From Haloplanus salinus (GTDB taxonomy: Archaea; Halobacteriota; Halobacteria; Halobacteriales; Haloferacaceae), in assembly GCF_003336245.1 (NCBI RefSeq), contig NZ_QPHM01000004.1, positions 62,001-126,000 of the forward strand: a stretch of 64,000 bases of DNA. Direction: 5' to 3'. Of this stretch, positions 34,992-42,723 are shown in pieces. Both the position numbers and the translations under genes were made by a program. The notes below the pieces were generated by a model. It had not been told where the DNA came from. It did not search any database and saw only the letters and a program-made list of their open reading frames with translations. Each line of letters begins with the position of its first letter. The first letter of the stretch is position 1.

Positions 34992-35568
34992 CGATGTAGA
35001 TGACGAGTTTGAACGTATTCGTGTCGAATAAGAATTCGACGAGATCATCCTTCTTCGCGAGTTTTAGGACTCCCTCGAGACGTTCGAGATTGAGGCCCAG
35101 GACACCCTCGGAGGCGTCGTAGGACTCGAACGCCCCTGCGGACAGCACACCGTCGTCCATCGCGACGTTTGCGGGATCGACCGCACGGACCTGAATGCCA
35201 TCAGGCTCAACATTGAACTTCGCCTCGTCGACGATGGCGCGAAGCGTACCGACGAACTCCTTGATGTCACCGCCCATAATGGCGGCCTGGAACTGGCTCG
35301 GCGGTCCGGTGCCGGCATCGGCCTCTTCTTCTGCGTCTTCCTCGACGTCCTCGTCGGCTTCACCGTTGGTGTTGGATTCTTGCTCCGGTTCAGAATCTGG
35401 TTCCGATTCCAGATCTGGTTCGGGCTCGCCTTTGGGTTGGGTATTTTCAGCGGTTTCTGCGGTGGTCGCGTCGTCGACGTCCATCTCAGATTCTACGTCT
35501 GAGGATCCGTCGTCGGGTGTGGTCGTTGGCTGTGCGTCCGCACTTTCGGATTCGGTGTTAGTACTCAT
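34909..35568 (-). CDS. PCNA N-terminal domain with acidic extension (frameshifted gene)
   Basis: 219 residues. The first ~95 form an acidic Glu/Asp extension unusual for PCNA. Then comes a clear clamp first domain: FVGTLRAIVDEAKFNVEPDG, QVRAVDPANVAMDD, AFESYDASEGVLGLNLERLE and FKLVIYIDG. After IDG the frame diverges into an unrelated 25-residue tail, while the expected IDPDSIR continues in another frame. Compared with haloarchaeal PCNA, about 17 nt (five to seven codons) are missing at this junction, near 34995-35005. The ATG overlaps a small upstream frame (ATGA). Confidence 0.75.
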   Translation of the reverse strand: MSTNTESESADAQPTTTPDDGSSDVESEMDVDDATTAETAENTQPKGEPEPDLESEPDSEPEQESNTNGEADEDVEEDAEEEADAGTGPPSQFQAAIMGGDIKEFVGTLRAIVDEAKFNVEPDGIQVRAVDPANVAMDDGVLSAGAFESYDASEGVLGLNLERLEGVLKLAKKDDLVEFLFDTNTFKLVIYIDGVYRPRQHQVGTRNSGHGSPRVLHCR

Positions 35569-35684
35569 GTTTGAGTGGAGTCGTGGTCGCGATACTGTCG
35601 GTGATCGAGCTGCTCACGAAGGGAGAAAATCGAACCAATAATAGTAATAATAACGGTAATACCGTTATGAACGGTAACCGTCAT
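35565..35684 (-). CDS. 39-residue small ORF over the palindrome block
   Basis: Starts 13 nt after the leader hairpin at 35698-35730, with GGGGGGAGG as ribosome site, and its TGA overlaps the PCNA ATG. The N-terminal half (MTVTVHNGITVIITIIGS) is hydrophobic because it translates the AACGGTAATACCGTT repeat. It may be a genuine membrane peptide or a translated leader for PCNA. The same DNA block occurs upstream of parA, where the corresponding frame is not open from an ATG. Confidence 0.45.
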   Translation of the reverse strand: MTVTVHNGITVIITIIGSIFSLREQLDHRQYRDHDSTQT

Positions 35685-35686
35685 GA
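35636..35686. repeat. Second copy of the parA-region palindrome block
   Basis: Contains TAACGGTAATACCGTTA (8-bp arms around one base, about 35651-35667) and AACGGTAACCGTC. Over about 50 bp it matches 5721-5770 at most positions. It lies about 80 bp upstream of the PCNA frame. Likely a binding site for the same protein that binds upstream of parA. Confidence 0.65.
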
Positions 35687-35697
35687 ACTCTTCTACC

Positions 35698-35730
35698 TCC
35701 CCCCATCCCCGTGGGGAGGGCAAAACCAAG
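35698..35730 (-). promoter_or_regulatory. Leader hairpin (type I/II intermediate)
   Basis: mRNA sense: TTGGTTTTGCCCTCCCC, loop, GGGGATGGGGGGAGG. It precedes the 39-residue small ORF and PCNA. Confidence 0.7.
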
Positions 35731-35746
35731 CATGATGGTCGCTCGG

Positions 35747-35956
35747 TCACTCGGGGAAGTCGATAACGTCGGGGTTGATCGAAAGCTCCCTGGCGACGCG
35801 GTCGAGTTCGACACCGTCGAGAGTGATTTTGATGAGCGCCTCGAGTGCATCGTCGTAGGCTTGCTGTACTTCACTCTGATTCGAGGCAGCGTCGAGGCGC
35901 TGCTGGAGTGCGGTCTGGAAGCGATTCGCTGCACGGTGGCGTGCGAGTGAGCCCAT
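35747..35956 (-). CDS. Small helical hypothetical protein
   Basis: 69 residues from MGSLARHRAANRF, predicted as two or three helices (SEVQQAYDDALEALIKITLD). Start fixed by the leader 7 nt upstream. Both regulatory elements precede it. Function unknown. Confidence 0.7.
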   Translation of the reverse strand: MGSLARHRAANRFQTALQQRLDAASNQSEVQQAYDDALEALIKITLDGVELDRVARELSINPDVIDFPE

Positions 35957-35963
35957 TTCGAGT

Positions 35964-35994
35964 TCCCCCACCGTCTCGGGGTGCGACAAACGAG
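35964..35994 (-). promoter_or_regulatory. Leader hairpin (type I)
   Basis: mRNA sense: CGTTTGTCGCACCCCGAG, loop, CGGTGGGGG. It ends 7 nt before the ATG at 35956. Confidence 0.8.
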
Positions 35995-36026
35995 CGGGGG
36001 TCGCAGGTTCCGCGTCCCGAGTGTTG

Positions 36027-36074
36027 GTCCTACGTAACGATTCGGATGGTTCGATTAGGACTGTTGCGTAGGAT
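36027..36074. promoter_or_regulatory. Inverted GTCCTAC pair no. 6
   Basis: Arms GTCCTACGTAAC and GTTGCGTAGGAT, 48 bp overall. Its far arm overlaps the 3' end of the TFB gene. Confidence 0.65.
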
Positions 36075-37242
36075 ATGGGGGTGTCATCCGATCCGTCTCG
36101 TCGCCTACCACCGTTCCACAGGCTAACGAGAAATGGTCGAGGTTGCCGTCCGGATCGGGAAGTTCTCCGTCATCGGCAAGGCCTTGGAGCTCCCTCCAGA
36201 GCTTGCGAATCGTTGTCGGAGTCGTGTAGCCTTCCTCGGCAAGAGTTTGTTGGGTAAGTCGGAGGTTGCTTTGCCCACTCTCTTTGAAGGCGTGATAGAG
36301 GCAGGCAACGGCGACGCCGTTCGGTTGCCGGCCGTTCGCGAGGACACCCACAGCGTTCGATCTGGAGAGCTGGTAGGCACGGCGTTCGAGACGAGGGGAG
36401 GCATCAACGGCACTCGCGAGTCGTGGGATGTAGTCCTGCGGGAGTGGTGGAGGCGTTGCGAGCTCAAGATCTTGATTTAGGCACTTGTAGTCCTGATTGA
36501 TTTCTTTAATATCGACACGAGCGACTTCACCAATCTCTTTGAGCGTGCGTGGCAGGCGTTCGAGACGGCAAGCAGCGTACACACAGGCACTCGCCATACC
36601 TTCGACGGAGTTGCCGGCGAGCATCCCTTCTGCGCTAACCTCGCGGTAGAGGTCAGCGGCGCGGTCGTGGATAGAGCCGGAGAGTTCGAGCGCACTGACG
36701 AGGCGAGCGATTTCGCCGAGGCCGAGGCGGAGCGAGCGGTCGCGACTCGAGCCGGTTTTCGATCGACTATCCCACTTACGGAGTCGACGGAAACGCCGTT
36801 TGGTCTGACGCGACAGCGGGCGGTCGTACCCGTCACTGTTATATCCGATCTCCGTCGGGAGCCCCTTATGATGGAGGCGATGTGTGGTGGGAGCGCCGCC
36901 ACGTTCGGGTTCACGGCCGTCCCCAGTATCGACCCAGCGAAGGCGCCGATCGAGGATGTCACGGAAGAGTACGAGGCCACATTCCCCACAGTAGGTTTCC
37001 TCCTCGTCAATGACGAGGTACTCGTCGGTTGCGCACTCAGGACACTGTATTTCATCGGTCGATTCCGAGTCCGTGGCTTTCGACTGCTCGTCTTCGGAGG
37101 CAGTCTCGCTGGAAAATGACTGAGTCTGCTGCTGGTTCTGCCTGAGGCGCGTCGAGACGGGAGTGGGAGACCCCGACCCGGCGGAAGACGAGCCGGTACT
37201 ATGGGTCGTAGTGTCAGTGTTCTCGAGGGCATCTTGAGACAT
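36055..37242 (-). CDS. tfb: Transcription initiation factor TFB
   Basis: 395 residues. After a 60-residue disordered N-terminus, a zinc ribbon (CPECATDEYLVIDEEETYCG, second pair CGEC) is followed by a B-finger region and two cyclin-like repeats: ELSGSIHDRAADLYREVSAE with VEGMASACVYAACR, and QDYIPRLASAVDASPRLERR with PNGVAVACLYHAF. This is a full-length archaeal TFIIB homologue that would recruit RNA polymerase to promoters with TBP. Haloarchaea use several TFBs for different gene sets, so a plasmid-encoded one could direct transcription of plasmid promoters. ATG 37242 was chosen by similarity and by the leader 18 nt upstream. Confidence 0.9.
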   Translation of the reverse strand: MSQDALENTDTTTHSTGSSSAGSGSPTPVSTRLRQNQQQTQSFSSETASEDEQSKATDSESTDEIQCPECATDEYLVIDEEETYCGECGLVLFRDILDRRLRWVDTGDGREPERGGAPTTHRLHHKGLPTEIGYNSDGYDRPLSRQTKRRFRRLRKWDSRSKTGSSRDRSLRLGLGEIARLVSALELSGSIHDRAADLYREVSAEGMLAGNSVEGMASACVYAACRLERLPRTLKEIGEVARVDIKEINQDYKCLNQDLELATPPPLPQDYIPRLASAVDASPRLERRAYQLSRSNAVGVLANGRQPNGVAVACLYHAFKESGQSNLRLTQQTLAEEGYTTPTTIRKLWRELQGLADDGELPDPDGNLDHFSLACGTVVGDETDRMTPPYPTQQS

Positions 37243-37260
37243 ATGGAACGGGGGCGTAGA

Positions 37261-37291
37261 CCCCCCAGTTCCTCCGGGGGAAGACAAACTG
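37261..37291 (-). promoter_or_regulatory. Leader hairpin (type I)
   Basis: mRNA sense: CAGTTTGTCTTCCCCCGG, loop, CTGGGGGG. It ends 18 nt before the TFB ATG. Confidence 0.75.
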
Positions 37292-37362
37292 AATGCGAGG
37301 AATCTGGTCGTAAGCAACCGAAGAGCACGATTCACGGTCCTTCGAGTTCGCTGTGTTCGTGT

Positions 37363-37887
37363 TCACTCATCGACGTCATCCCCGGAGGAGCGTGTCTGGC
37401 GGTGCTCACCGATCGGGATTAGTGGCTCGTCCATCCGAAGGATGAACATCCCCTCACTAGTAGTGATGACGTCGTCGGCGGGGGTCGGCTCATGGTGAGC
37501 ATAGTGCTCGATATCGTTGCCGAGCAGGACACGGTGGGTGTCCGAGTCGTGGACGCGCAACTGGCGTTCGTAGCCATCGTCAACGTGGGTGCCGGCGAGG
37601 GCGAGGGCGAGGACGAACCACCCCGAGTCGGGTGAGCCTCGTGTGGCTTCGAGAACACGATAGACACGGCCGGTGTCCTCGTCAAGGAAGTACACAGTCG
37701 GCGGGTTCTCGCGATCGATATCGTGGGCTTTCGAGAGCGTCTGGAGAACGCACTCGTCGTCGAATTGATCGCGAAAATCAGCGAACGTATCGGGAGCAGT
37801 GCCTATGTCAGTATTCGTTTTGTTCGCACTTGAGTCTGTATTTGCGTCTGGGTCAGTGTTCTGGGTCATGGGTTCGGGAGATTGCAT
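37363..37887 (-). CDS. Hypothetical beta-rich protein
   Basis: 174 residues (ATG 37887 or 37869). After a disordered 30-residue start, the core (TVYFLDEDTGRVYRVLEATR, GWFVLALALAG) is beta-rich. It is 15 nt downstream of the next gene's stop, so part of the three-gene operon beginning at 38988. No family recognised. Confidence 0.75.
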   Translation of the reverse strand: MQSPEPMTQNTDPDANTDSSANKTNTDIGTAPDTFADFRDQFDDECVLQTLSKAHDIDRENPPTVYFLDEDTGRVYRVLEATRGSPDSGWFVLALALAGTHVDDGYERQLRVHDSDTHRVLLGNDIEHYAHHEPTPADDVITTSEGMFILRMDEPLIPIGEHRQTRSSGDDVDE

Positions 37888-37902
37888 AGTTTCGGCTCTT
37901 GG

Positions 37903-38430
37903 TCATCCGGGTGGCCCGTTCGCGGATTCGAGAATCCCGAGGATGTCTGGGTCGTGCTTGTCGTGGAAGGCATCGAGGACATCCCACTGCCACTGGAAGT
38001 GACCAGGATCGCCGAATTGGTTGACGCCGAGGCCCTGCGTACGGGCGAAGTGTTCGAGGTCGATACAACGGATAGAAGAGACATCACCACCCTCACCAGG
38101 CGGAACGTTGGCGGCTTCGGGAAGCGGGGTCTCGATCCAAGCGTCGAAACACGCGTCGTTCGAGGACGTGACTACGACACCGTCGGTCGCCCCAGCGAAG
38201 AGTTCGGTGGTGATTCGACCGAGATTCTGGTACACACCAGCGGGAATTGCGAGGAGGTTGCGATCGTGGTCGATGGTAGCGTCAGTGCGGATCTCTCGGG
38301 GGTGACCTCGGACGAGCCACTGCTCGTCGTCGTTGAGCCAAGCGCCTCGCCTGAGGCGTTCGATGGCGGCGTCGAGGTGGTCGTGCGTGCGGTACTGGAG
38401 GTAGCCGGAGATTCGCGCGTAGAAGCTCAT
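37903..38430 (-). CDS. Hypothetical protein
   Basis: 175 residues starting MSFYARISGYLQYRTHDHLD. It has an RGAWLNDDEQWLVRG-like N-terminal domain and a C-terminal HFQWQWDVLDAFHDKHDPDI. Aromatic-rich, folded, no known domain. Middle gene of the operon. Confidence 0.75.
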   Translation of the reverse strand: MSFYARISGYLQYRTHDHLDAAIERLRRGAWLNDDEQWLVRGHPREIRTDATIDHDRNLLAIPAGVYQNLGRITTELFAGATDGVVVTSSNDACFDAWIETPLPEAANVPPGEGGDVSSIRCIDLEHFARTQGLGVNQFGDPGHFQWQWDVLDAFHDKHDPDILGILESANGPPG

Positions 38431-38499
38431 GCTGGATGGGGGATAGGAGATGGAGGCGAGTTGCGGCGAGCGTCGTGGCGAAAGATTCGAGCCGACTGC

Positions 38500-38988
38500 T
38501 CATCCCAACTGGATATGGTCAATTTCTCCATCGGGATCGACGCGGTACTGGTAGCCGACGTGGGGGAATCGACATTTCTCGTAGCCGACGGTCTGGATGA
38601 CAAAGGGCTCGGTGAGGAACGGCGAGAGTTCGCGAAGGAAGTCCTCGGTGTGCTCACCGGCGTAGTCCCAGAGGAGTTCCTCGGTTTCGTCGTTGATGAC
38701 GACCTCGCGTTCGTCTTCATCGAGATTGTCGTCGAGGCCCTCGAGGACGGCCTCGCGAACGGTCGGCCGATGCGTCGGGGAGAACGAGGCATATCCGTAG
38801 AGCGTGAGGTGCGGCGGGTCTGCCTCGCCGGTATCGGGATCGCGTTCGGGAACCGCAATCTTCAGCGTGATATCGTCGAATGAGCCCGTGCCGATGAGCC
38901 ATTCGTCGAGAAACTCGCGGAGTTCATCGACCTGAGTGGGGTCGATAGTCGGTGCGTTCGAGGCGGTGCTGAGCTGGAGTGTAGCCAT
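38500..38988 (-). CDS. Hypothetical protein
   Basis: 162 residues, first gene of the operon; a leader hairpin ends 10 nt before its ATG. Features: TQVDELREFLDEWLIG and a beta segment HLTLYGYASFSPTHRPTVRE; C-terminal FPHVGYQYRVDPDGEIDHIQ. Function unknown. Confidence 0.75.
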   Translation of the reverse strand: MATLQLSTASNAPTIDPTQVDELREFLDEWLIGTGSFDDITLKIAVPERDPDTGEADPPHLTLYGYASFSPTHRPTVREAVLEGLDDNLDEDEREVVINDETEELLWDYAGEHTEDFLRELSPFLTEPFVIQTVGYEKCRFPHVGYQYRVDPDGEIDHIQLG

Positions 38989-38998
38989 TTCGTGTTGA

Positions 38999-39030
38999 AC
39001 CCTCCACCATTTCAGGGGAGCACAAACGGG
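38999..39030 (-). promoter_or_regulatory. Leader hairpin (type I)
   Basis: mRNA sense: CCGTTTGTGCTCCCCTG, loop, GGTGGAGGG. It ends 10 nt before the ATG at 38988. Confidence 0.75.
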
Positions 39031-39507
39031 GGGGTCAATAGTTCTGTCACAGTACCCTTAGCCGTCACTAATTTTTTGACTATCGGCTTGCCTCGCGTCG
39101 ATATCGAACCGATCTATCCACCGCGCGACGATGGTCGCACCGCAGCCGCGGTGTTCACCGATTGCCTCTCCGGAGAGAGATTTCTCCCAGTGTAGTTCGT
39201 ACAGGAGATTCGGATTGCGTCACGGGGCCTCAGAGTAGTCGTGAGACCGGGGTTCGATTCTATGCCGTCTCAACCAGGAGAGTGCCGTGTTCTGCGCACA
39301 GCCCATCCGCTTTCGGCGACTTGTTCGACAGAGAGGGAGTTCTCGGCGCAGAGTTCGCATAAATACTGCTCATCACCGGAGATCGGGTTGCGAGTGATTT
39401 TTTGCGACTACGCTCGTCTCAGGTACGATTCCACACAAAGCTTACACCGAAACATAACTCTACAGCCAGTTGGAGGGGAATTGTCACACGCTCCCTTCCT
39501 TCTCCTG
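39031..39507. other. Gene-poor region
   Basis: No intact gene. A short plus-strand frame at 39080-39196 (ending SGERFLPV) looks protein-like but has no credible start or family and may be a remnant. A GGTTCGATTC at about 39250 resembles a tRNA T-loop but no tRNA can be folded around it. Confidence 0.35.
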
Positions 39508-39660
39508 ATAACCTACGATACTCCGAAACACGGGCAATGTCCGGAGTGTGATGAGAACATTTCTGCTGCACACGTCTTGGTTGAATATGAGTAAAACAAC
39601 GGAACGACTGGTATCTGGGCAGAGTGTCCCATCTGCGACGATGTCGTGAGTCCCGAGTGA
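39508..39660 (+). pseudogene. Zinc-ribbon protein remnant with in-frame stop
   Basis: The frame reads HGQCPECDENISAAHVLVEY, Glu, then TAA at 39592-39594, then continues in the same frame as NNGTTGIWAECPICDDVVSP. The two CxxC knuckles belong together, as in short haloarchaeal zinc proteins (DUF7837-like, from memory). The premature TAA and the absence of a good start codon indicate a decayed gene. Confidence 0.6.
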
Positions 39661-39727
39661 ATTCTGAGCAACGACACGACAGCAGAGTCAAGTGTTCTGC
39701 ACTATTACGCTGCCAGGAGGCCGACTA

Positions 39728-40150
39728 ATGAAGATTTCTGAAGAACTCCAATGTCTGTTTTCAGCTTCGATTGAGGAACAGGACGGGTCGTACGTGATCG
39801 ACGTTCCAGAGCGCGAGCTACAACTGGGTGATCTACAGCAAGGAGAAACATATCGCGTCGCACTCGTGTCTTCCCCGACACAGAGCGAGCCAGAACAGAG
39901 CGAACAGGCTGAAACGGGATCACAGTCCCAGCGTGAGCCACAGGAACCACCAGTTGAGGAAAGTGAGACTCGAGAAGTCGAGATTGAGGACATCGGCGAA
40001 CAGGGTGATGGCATCACTCGGGTCGAACGTGGTTTCGTCGTGATCGTCCCGGATACGAAAGAGAGTGAGCGAGTCAAAATTGAGATTACCGATGTACGGC
40101 AAAACGTCGCTTTCGCCGAGGTCGTCGAACGGTTGAGTTACTACGAGTAA
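39728..40150 (+). CDS. TRAM-domain protein
   Basis: 140 residues from MKISEELQCLF. The C-terminal 60 residues are a TRAM domain (VEIEDIGEQGDGITRVERGF, then VVIVPDTKESERVKIEITDV), an OB-type fold that binds RNA. The middle is Gln/Glu-rich and disordered. Haloarchaeal TRAM proteins are small RNA-binding or cold-shock-like proteins. ATG 39728 is preferred over the frame's first codon at 39692 because domain length then fits. Confidence 0.85.
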   Translation: MKISEELQCLFSASIEEQDGSYVIDVPERELQLGDLQQGETYRVALVSSPTQSEPEQSEQAETGSQSQREPQEPPVEESETREVEIEDIGEQGDGITRVERGFVVIVPDTKESERVKIEITDVRQNVAFAEVVERLSYYE

Positions 40151-40284
40151 TTCCTCGATTTTCGGTGCGAGAAGAGGACGAACATACACTCGCAGTTATT
40201 GTAAGAATAGGTTTTCCGTAGAGTCAAACTGCACTTACAGCTCAGGGAAGGTGGATTTCGACGGGGAGGAACGAACGACGGGGT

Positions 40285-40335
40285 GGGGAGGGGTGAAAGC
40301 CCTCCCGAGAGAGTTGTGCGACAACGTTAGAAAGT
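40285..40335. terminator. GC-rich hairpins between convergent genes, possible terminator
   Basis: GGAGGGGTGAAAGCCCTCC at about 40287-40305, then GTTGTGCGACAAC at about 40314-40326. They lie between convergent TRAM and RPA-associated genes; termination is inferred from position. Confidence 0.35.
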
Positions 40336-40371
40336 GTGGCCGGGAGTGAACGGAGGTGTTCCTACTTGGGC

Positions 40372-41148
40372 TTACTCCTCGAACCTGGCGTTTGCGACGG
40401 CAGCGGCGATTTCTGCCTCCTCAACCGTCGCTTCCTTGGTGACGCCGTCTTCATCTACGCTGACGTCGTCGTTCTGGTTCTCGGTCGTGGTCTCACTATT
40501 GGATCTGTCCGACCGGTGGTCCATGTCCATTCCGAGGTCCTCGCGAGCGTCGTTGACGGCCTCCCGATAGTTATCGAGGTCGAGACTGTCGCCGTACTGC
40601 TCGCGGCTCATCGCGGCGAACTCGCTGTCACTATCGGGGAAGGCGTCGAGTCGGGCTTCGGTACATTCGATGGTCTCGGAAACCCACTGATCACGGGTTT
40701 CATTATCGACGCGGGTGGTGGTCTCGGGCCGGAGCGAGACGTACGTCTCGCCATCGCTCTCGAACGCGGATGGCTTCGCGGTCACAGCGACGTACGCCGG
40801 GGGTTCGAGGCTGGAGAGGAACGCAGCGGCCTGGGGCTGGTACTGCCCGGCGTAGACAAACATAGTGCCCGTAGGGTCGACCACGCGAGCCTGCAAGTAG
40901 TCGTCCTCGTTCCCGACGTCGTTGACTTCGGTTATCGTGCCGACGAGGAAGTATCGGTTGGCGACCTCGCCCGACGGAAGCAGCGCGAAGTTCGGGGCTC
41001 GTTCCTCATCAGACTGTTTGAAGACGTGGGTAGCGTCGTTGATTTCGGCGGCGAAGGCACGCTTCGCTACCTGGCGACCTTGCCGGCCGGCATTGCTGTT
41101 CTCGGTGTCGGTGCTGTTGGATGTCGCTTCTGGGTTGGATTTGCTCAT
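40372..41148 (-). CDS. RPA-associated protein (RPAP/COG3390 type)
   Basis: 258 residues. It matches the haloarchaeal RPA-associated protein encoded with RPA: RQVAKRAFAAEINDATHVFK, NFALLPSGEVANRYFLVGTI, VVDPTGTMFVYAGQYQPQAA and YVSLRPETTTRVDNETRDQW. It contains an OB fold and a disordered acidic C-terminus. It should work with the RPA encoded just upstream in single-stranded DNA binding. The same protein is present as the second half of the fused gene at 52176-53783. Confidence 0.85.
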   Translation of the reverse strand: MSKSNPEATSNSTDTENSNAGRQGRQVAKRAFAAEINDATHVFKQSDEERAPNFALLPSGEVANRYFLVGTITEVNDVGNEDDYLQARVVDPTGTMFVYAGQYQPQAAAFLSSLEPPAYVAVTAKPSAFESDGETYVSLRPETTTRVDNETRDQWVSETIECTEARLDAFPDSDSEFAAMSREQYGDSLDLDNYREAVNDAREDLGMDMDHRSDRSNSETTTENQNDDVSVDEDGVTKEATVEEAEIAAAVANARFEE

Positions 41149-41218
41149 AAAGTGTTTAGTGACGGTTGTGGAGTCGAAAGTCAGGCTACTCGGGTCGCGT
41201 TCTGGTTCGGATTCGAGG

Positions 41219-42169
41219 TTACCCGTGCTGTTCAGCCTCGTTCACGAGCAGATATCGACCGACAATAGAGCCTTCTACACGGTAGTACCGGCCCACGAGC
41301 GCGTCGATGAGGGCGTCCTCGACAACGCTGGTATCGAGAGCGTCCATCGCCTGCTCGATGGCCTCATTGAGCGTGATACCCGCGATGGCCTCAGTCGCTT
41401 CGCGGTCGAAGATTGCGTACTGGACGGTCTCACCGTCGTCGAAGACCGCTTTGATGCGAAGGTCGAATTCCCCTTCGACGTCGCCGTGTTCTGCACACCG
41501 ACCATTCTGGAGGACGCGCGTGCAGTCCCCGTCGGGACACCGCTTGATGAGTCCCGACCCGGACTGGATTGCAACCATCGGGACAGAGAGTTGAACATCT
41601 TCGATATCGGCTCTAACGTCGATGTCGCCGTCGACAGGTTCGATGTTCGAGCGCGAATTGAGGTTGATGCTGTATCGCCCCTGGTACTCGCTGGTGATGA
41701 CGTTCGAAAGCTTGTAGACGCTACCCTCCTCAAGGGTTGGGAGTTCGGCCTTCGTCCACTTGGTGAACTTGAGGCGACCGCTCTCGTCGCCGATGAGCCC
41801 GACCTGGTCGATGCTGTCGTGGGTGGGGTCCCAGAGTTCGACGATTTTTACGGTCACGTCCACCCACTGCTCGTGCTGGTTGATTGAGGCGAGGGTGACG
41901 TCGCCGGCGCTCTGGCCAGGGAACTCGAGGTCATCGTATTCGAGGCCGAACACGTCGCGATAGTGGCTGACCGCGGCGCGGCGGGCCTCGTCAAGAGGAA
42001 CCTTGTACTGGTTGGTCATCTTCTCGAGACGGCTCGCGACTTCCTCTACGCTGGGGAGGTCGCCATCAAGGTCGTCTGGGAACTGTTCGAGGATGCCGGT
42101 TGTAGCCTCCGAGAGGTCTGTGTCGGAGACAGTTACGGCTAGTTCTGCGGATTTTGTGTTGCTTGACAT
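41219..42169 (-). CDS. Single-stranded DNA-binding protein RPA
   Basis: 316 residues, haloarchaeal RPA (rpa3-like). Two OB-fold regions: WVDVTVKIVELWDPTHDSID with DQVGLIGDESGRLKFTKWTK, then the region after residue 190. A zinc motif (CPDGDCTRVLQNGRCAEHG) lies near residue 211. ATG 42169 follows the frame's longer upstream extension, which has no similarity. It forms an operon with the RPA-associated gene (70 nt gap). It likely coats single-stranded DNA during plasmid replication or transfer. Confidence 0.88.
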   Translation of the reverse strand: MSSNTKSAELAVTVSDTDLSEATTGILEQFPDDLDGDLPSVEEVASRLEKMTNQYKVPLDEARRAAVSHYRDVFGLEYDDLEFPGQSAGDVTLASINQHEQWVDVTVKIVELWDPTHDSIDQVGLIGDESGRLKFTKWTKAELPTLEEGSVYKLSNVITSEYQGRYSINLNSRSNIEPVDGDIDVRADIEDVQLSVPMVAIQSGSGLIKRCPDGDCTRVLQNGRCAEHGDVEGEFDLRIKAVFDDGETVQYAIFDREATEAIAGITLNEAIEQAMDALDTSVVEDALIDALVGRYYRVEGSIVGRYLLVNEAEQHG

Positions 42170-42309
42170 TTTCTGGAAGTGGCGCGATTGCTGTCGCTGG
42201 CTGGAATGGTTCGACTGGGTGAACGAGACTAGATAGAAGATGAGATTCGAGTGGGAGTGCCCAGAGGACGGCTGCTGGAGCAGCACCCAGGATGTTTGCT
42301 CCTCCTCCG

Positions 42310-42341
42310 ATTCCCCTCACCCCCTTGGGGGAGCCAAAACA
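42310..42341 (-). promoter_or_regulatory. Leader hairpin (type II)
   Basis: mRNA sense: TGTGTTTTGGCTCCCCC, loop AA, GGGGGTGAGGGG. It lies 140 nt before the RPA ATG at 42169, so an untranslated leader would be long. Confidence 0.65.
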
Positions 42342-42365
42342 CAGGTATTGGTGGCCGATCGCGAC

Positions 42366-42668
42366 TCACCGGACTTCATCGAGGTTGATGGTTTCCTCGG
42401 CACTGATCCAGCCGCCGACGTTCCCGCGCTCGATGAACGCCCAGGTGCCGTCGATGAGCCTGACGAACCGCATCGTTCTTGGAAGGGGACCGGGTCCCGA
42501 CGGGTACGGGTTGAACTCGTTCTTGTCGTCGGTGACGGGCCGGCTGGGATCTTCGCCGTCGACGATGTCAAGATGGAAGTCGACATCGTCGTCGCCGGTG
42601 AGTTCCTCGTTCGTGAGTGGTTGACTGTGACTGTTCGTCGGACCGTGGTCGGAGTTGTTGGTTGACAT
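42366..42668 (-). CDS. Hypothetical protein
   Basis: 100 residues, acidic N-terminus, then PLPRTMRFVRLIDGTWAFIE and a DGTWAF/GGWISAEE beta segment. Between the OB-fold genes. Unknown function. Confidence 0.65.
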   Translation of the reverse strand: MSTNNSDHGPTNSHSQPLTNEELTGDDDVDFHLDIVDGEDPSRPVTDDKNEFNPYPSGPGPLPRTMRFVRLIDGTWAFIERGNVGGWISAEETINLDEVR

Positions 42669-42723
42669 CGTTCTATTGGAATAGTGAGACTGGATACACG
42701 GAGTGAAGTGCTGCTTCTGTCGA

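Noticed and set aside
39240-39275. Possible tRNA 3' end (GGTTCGATTC)
   Set aside because: No complementary T-stem, acceptor or anticodon arm could be formed around it.
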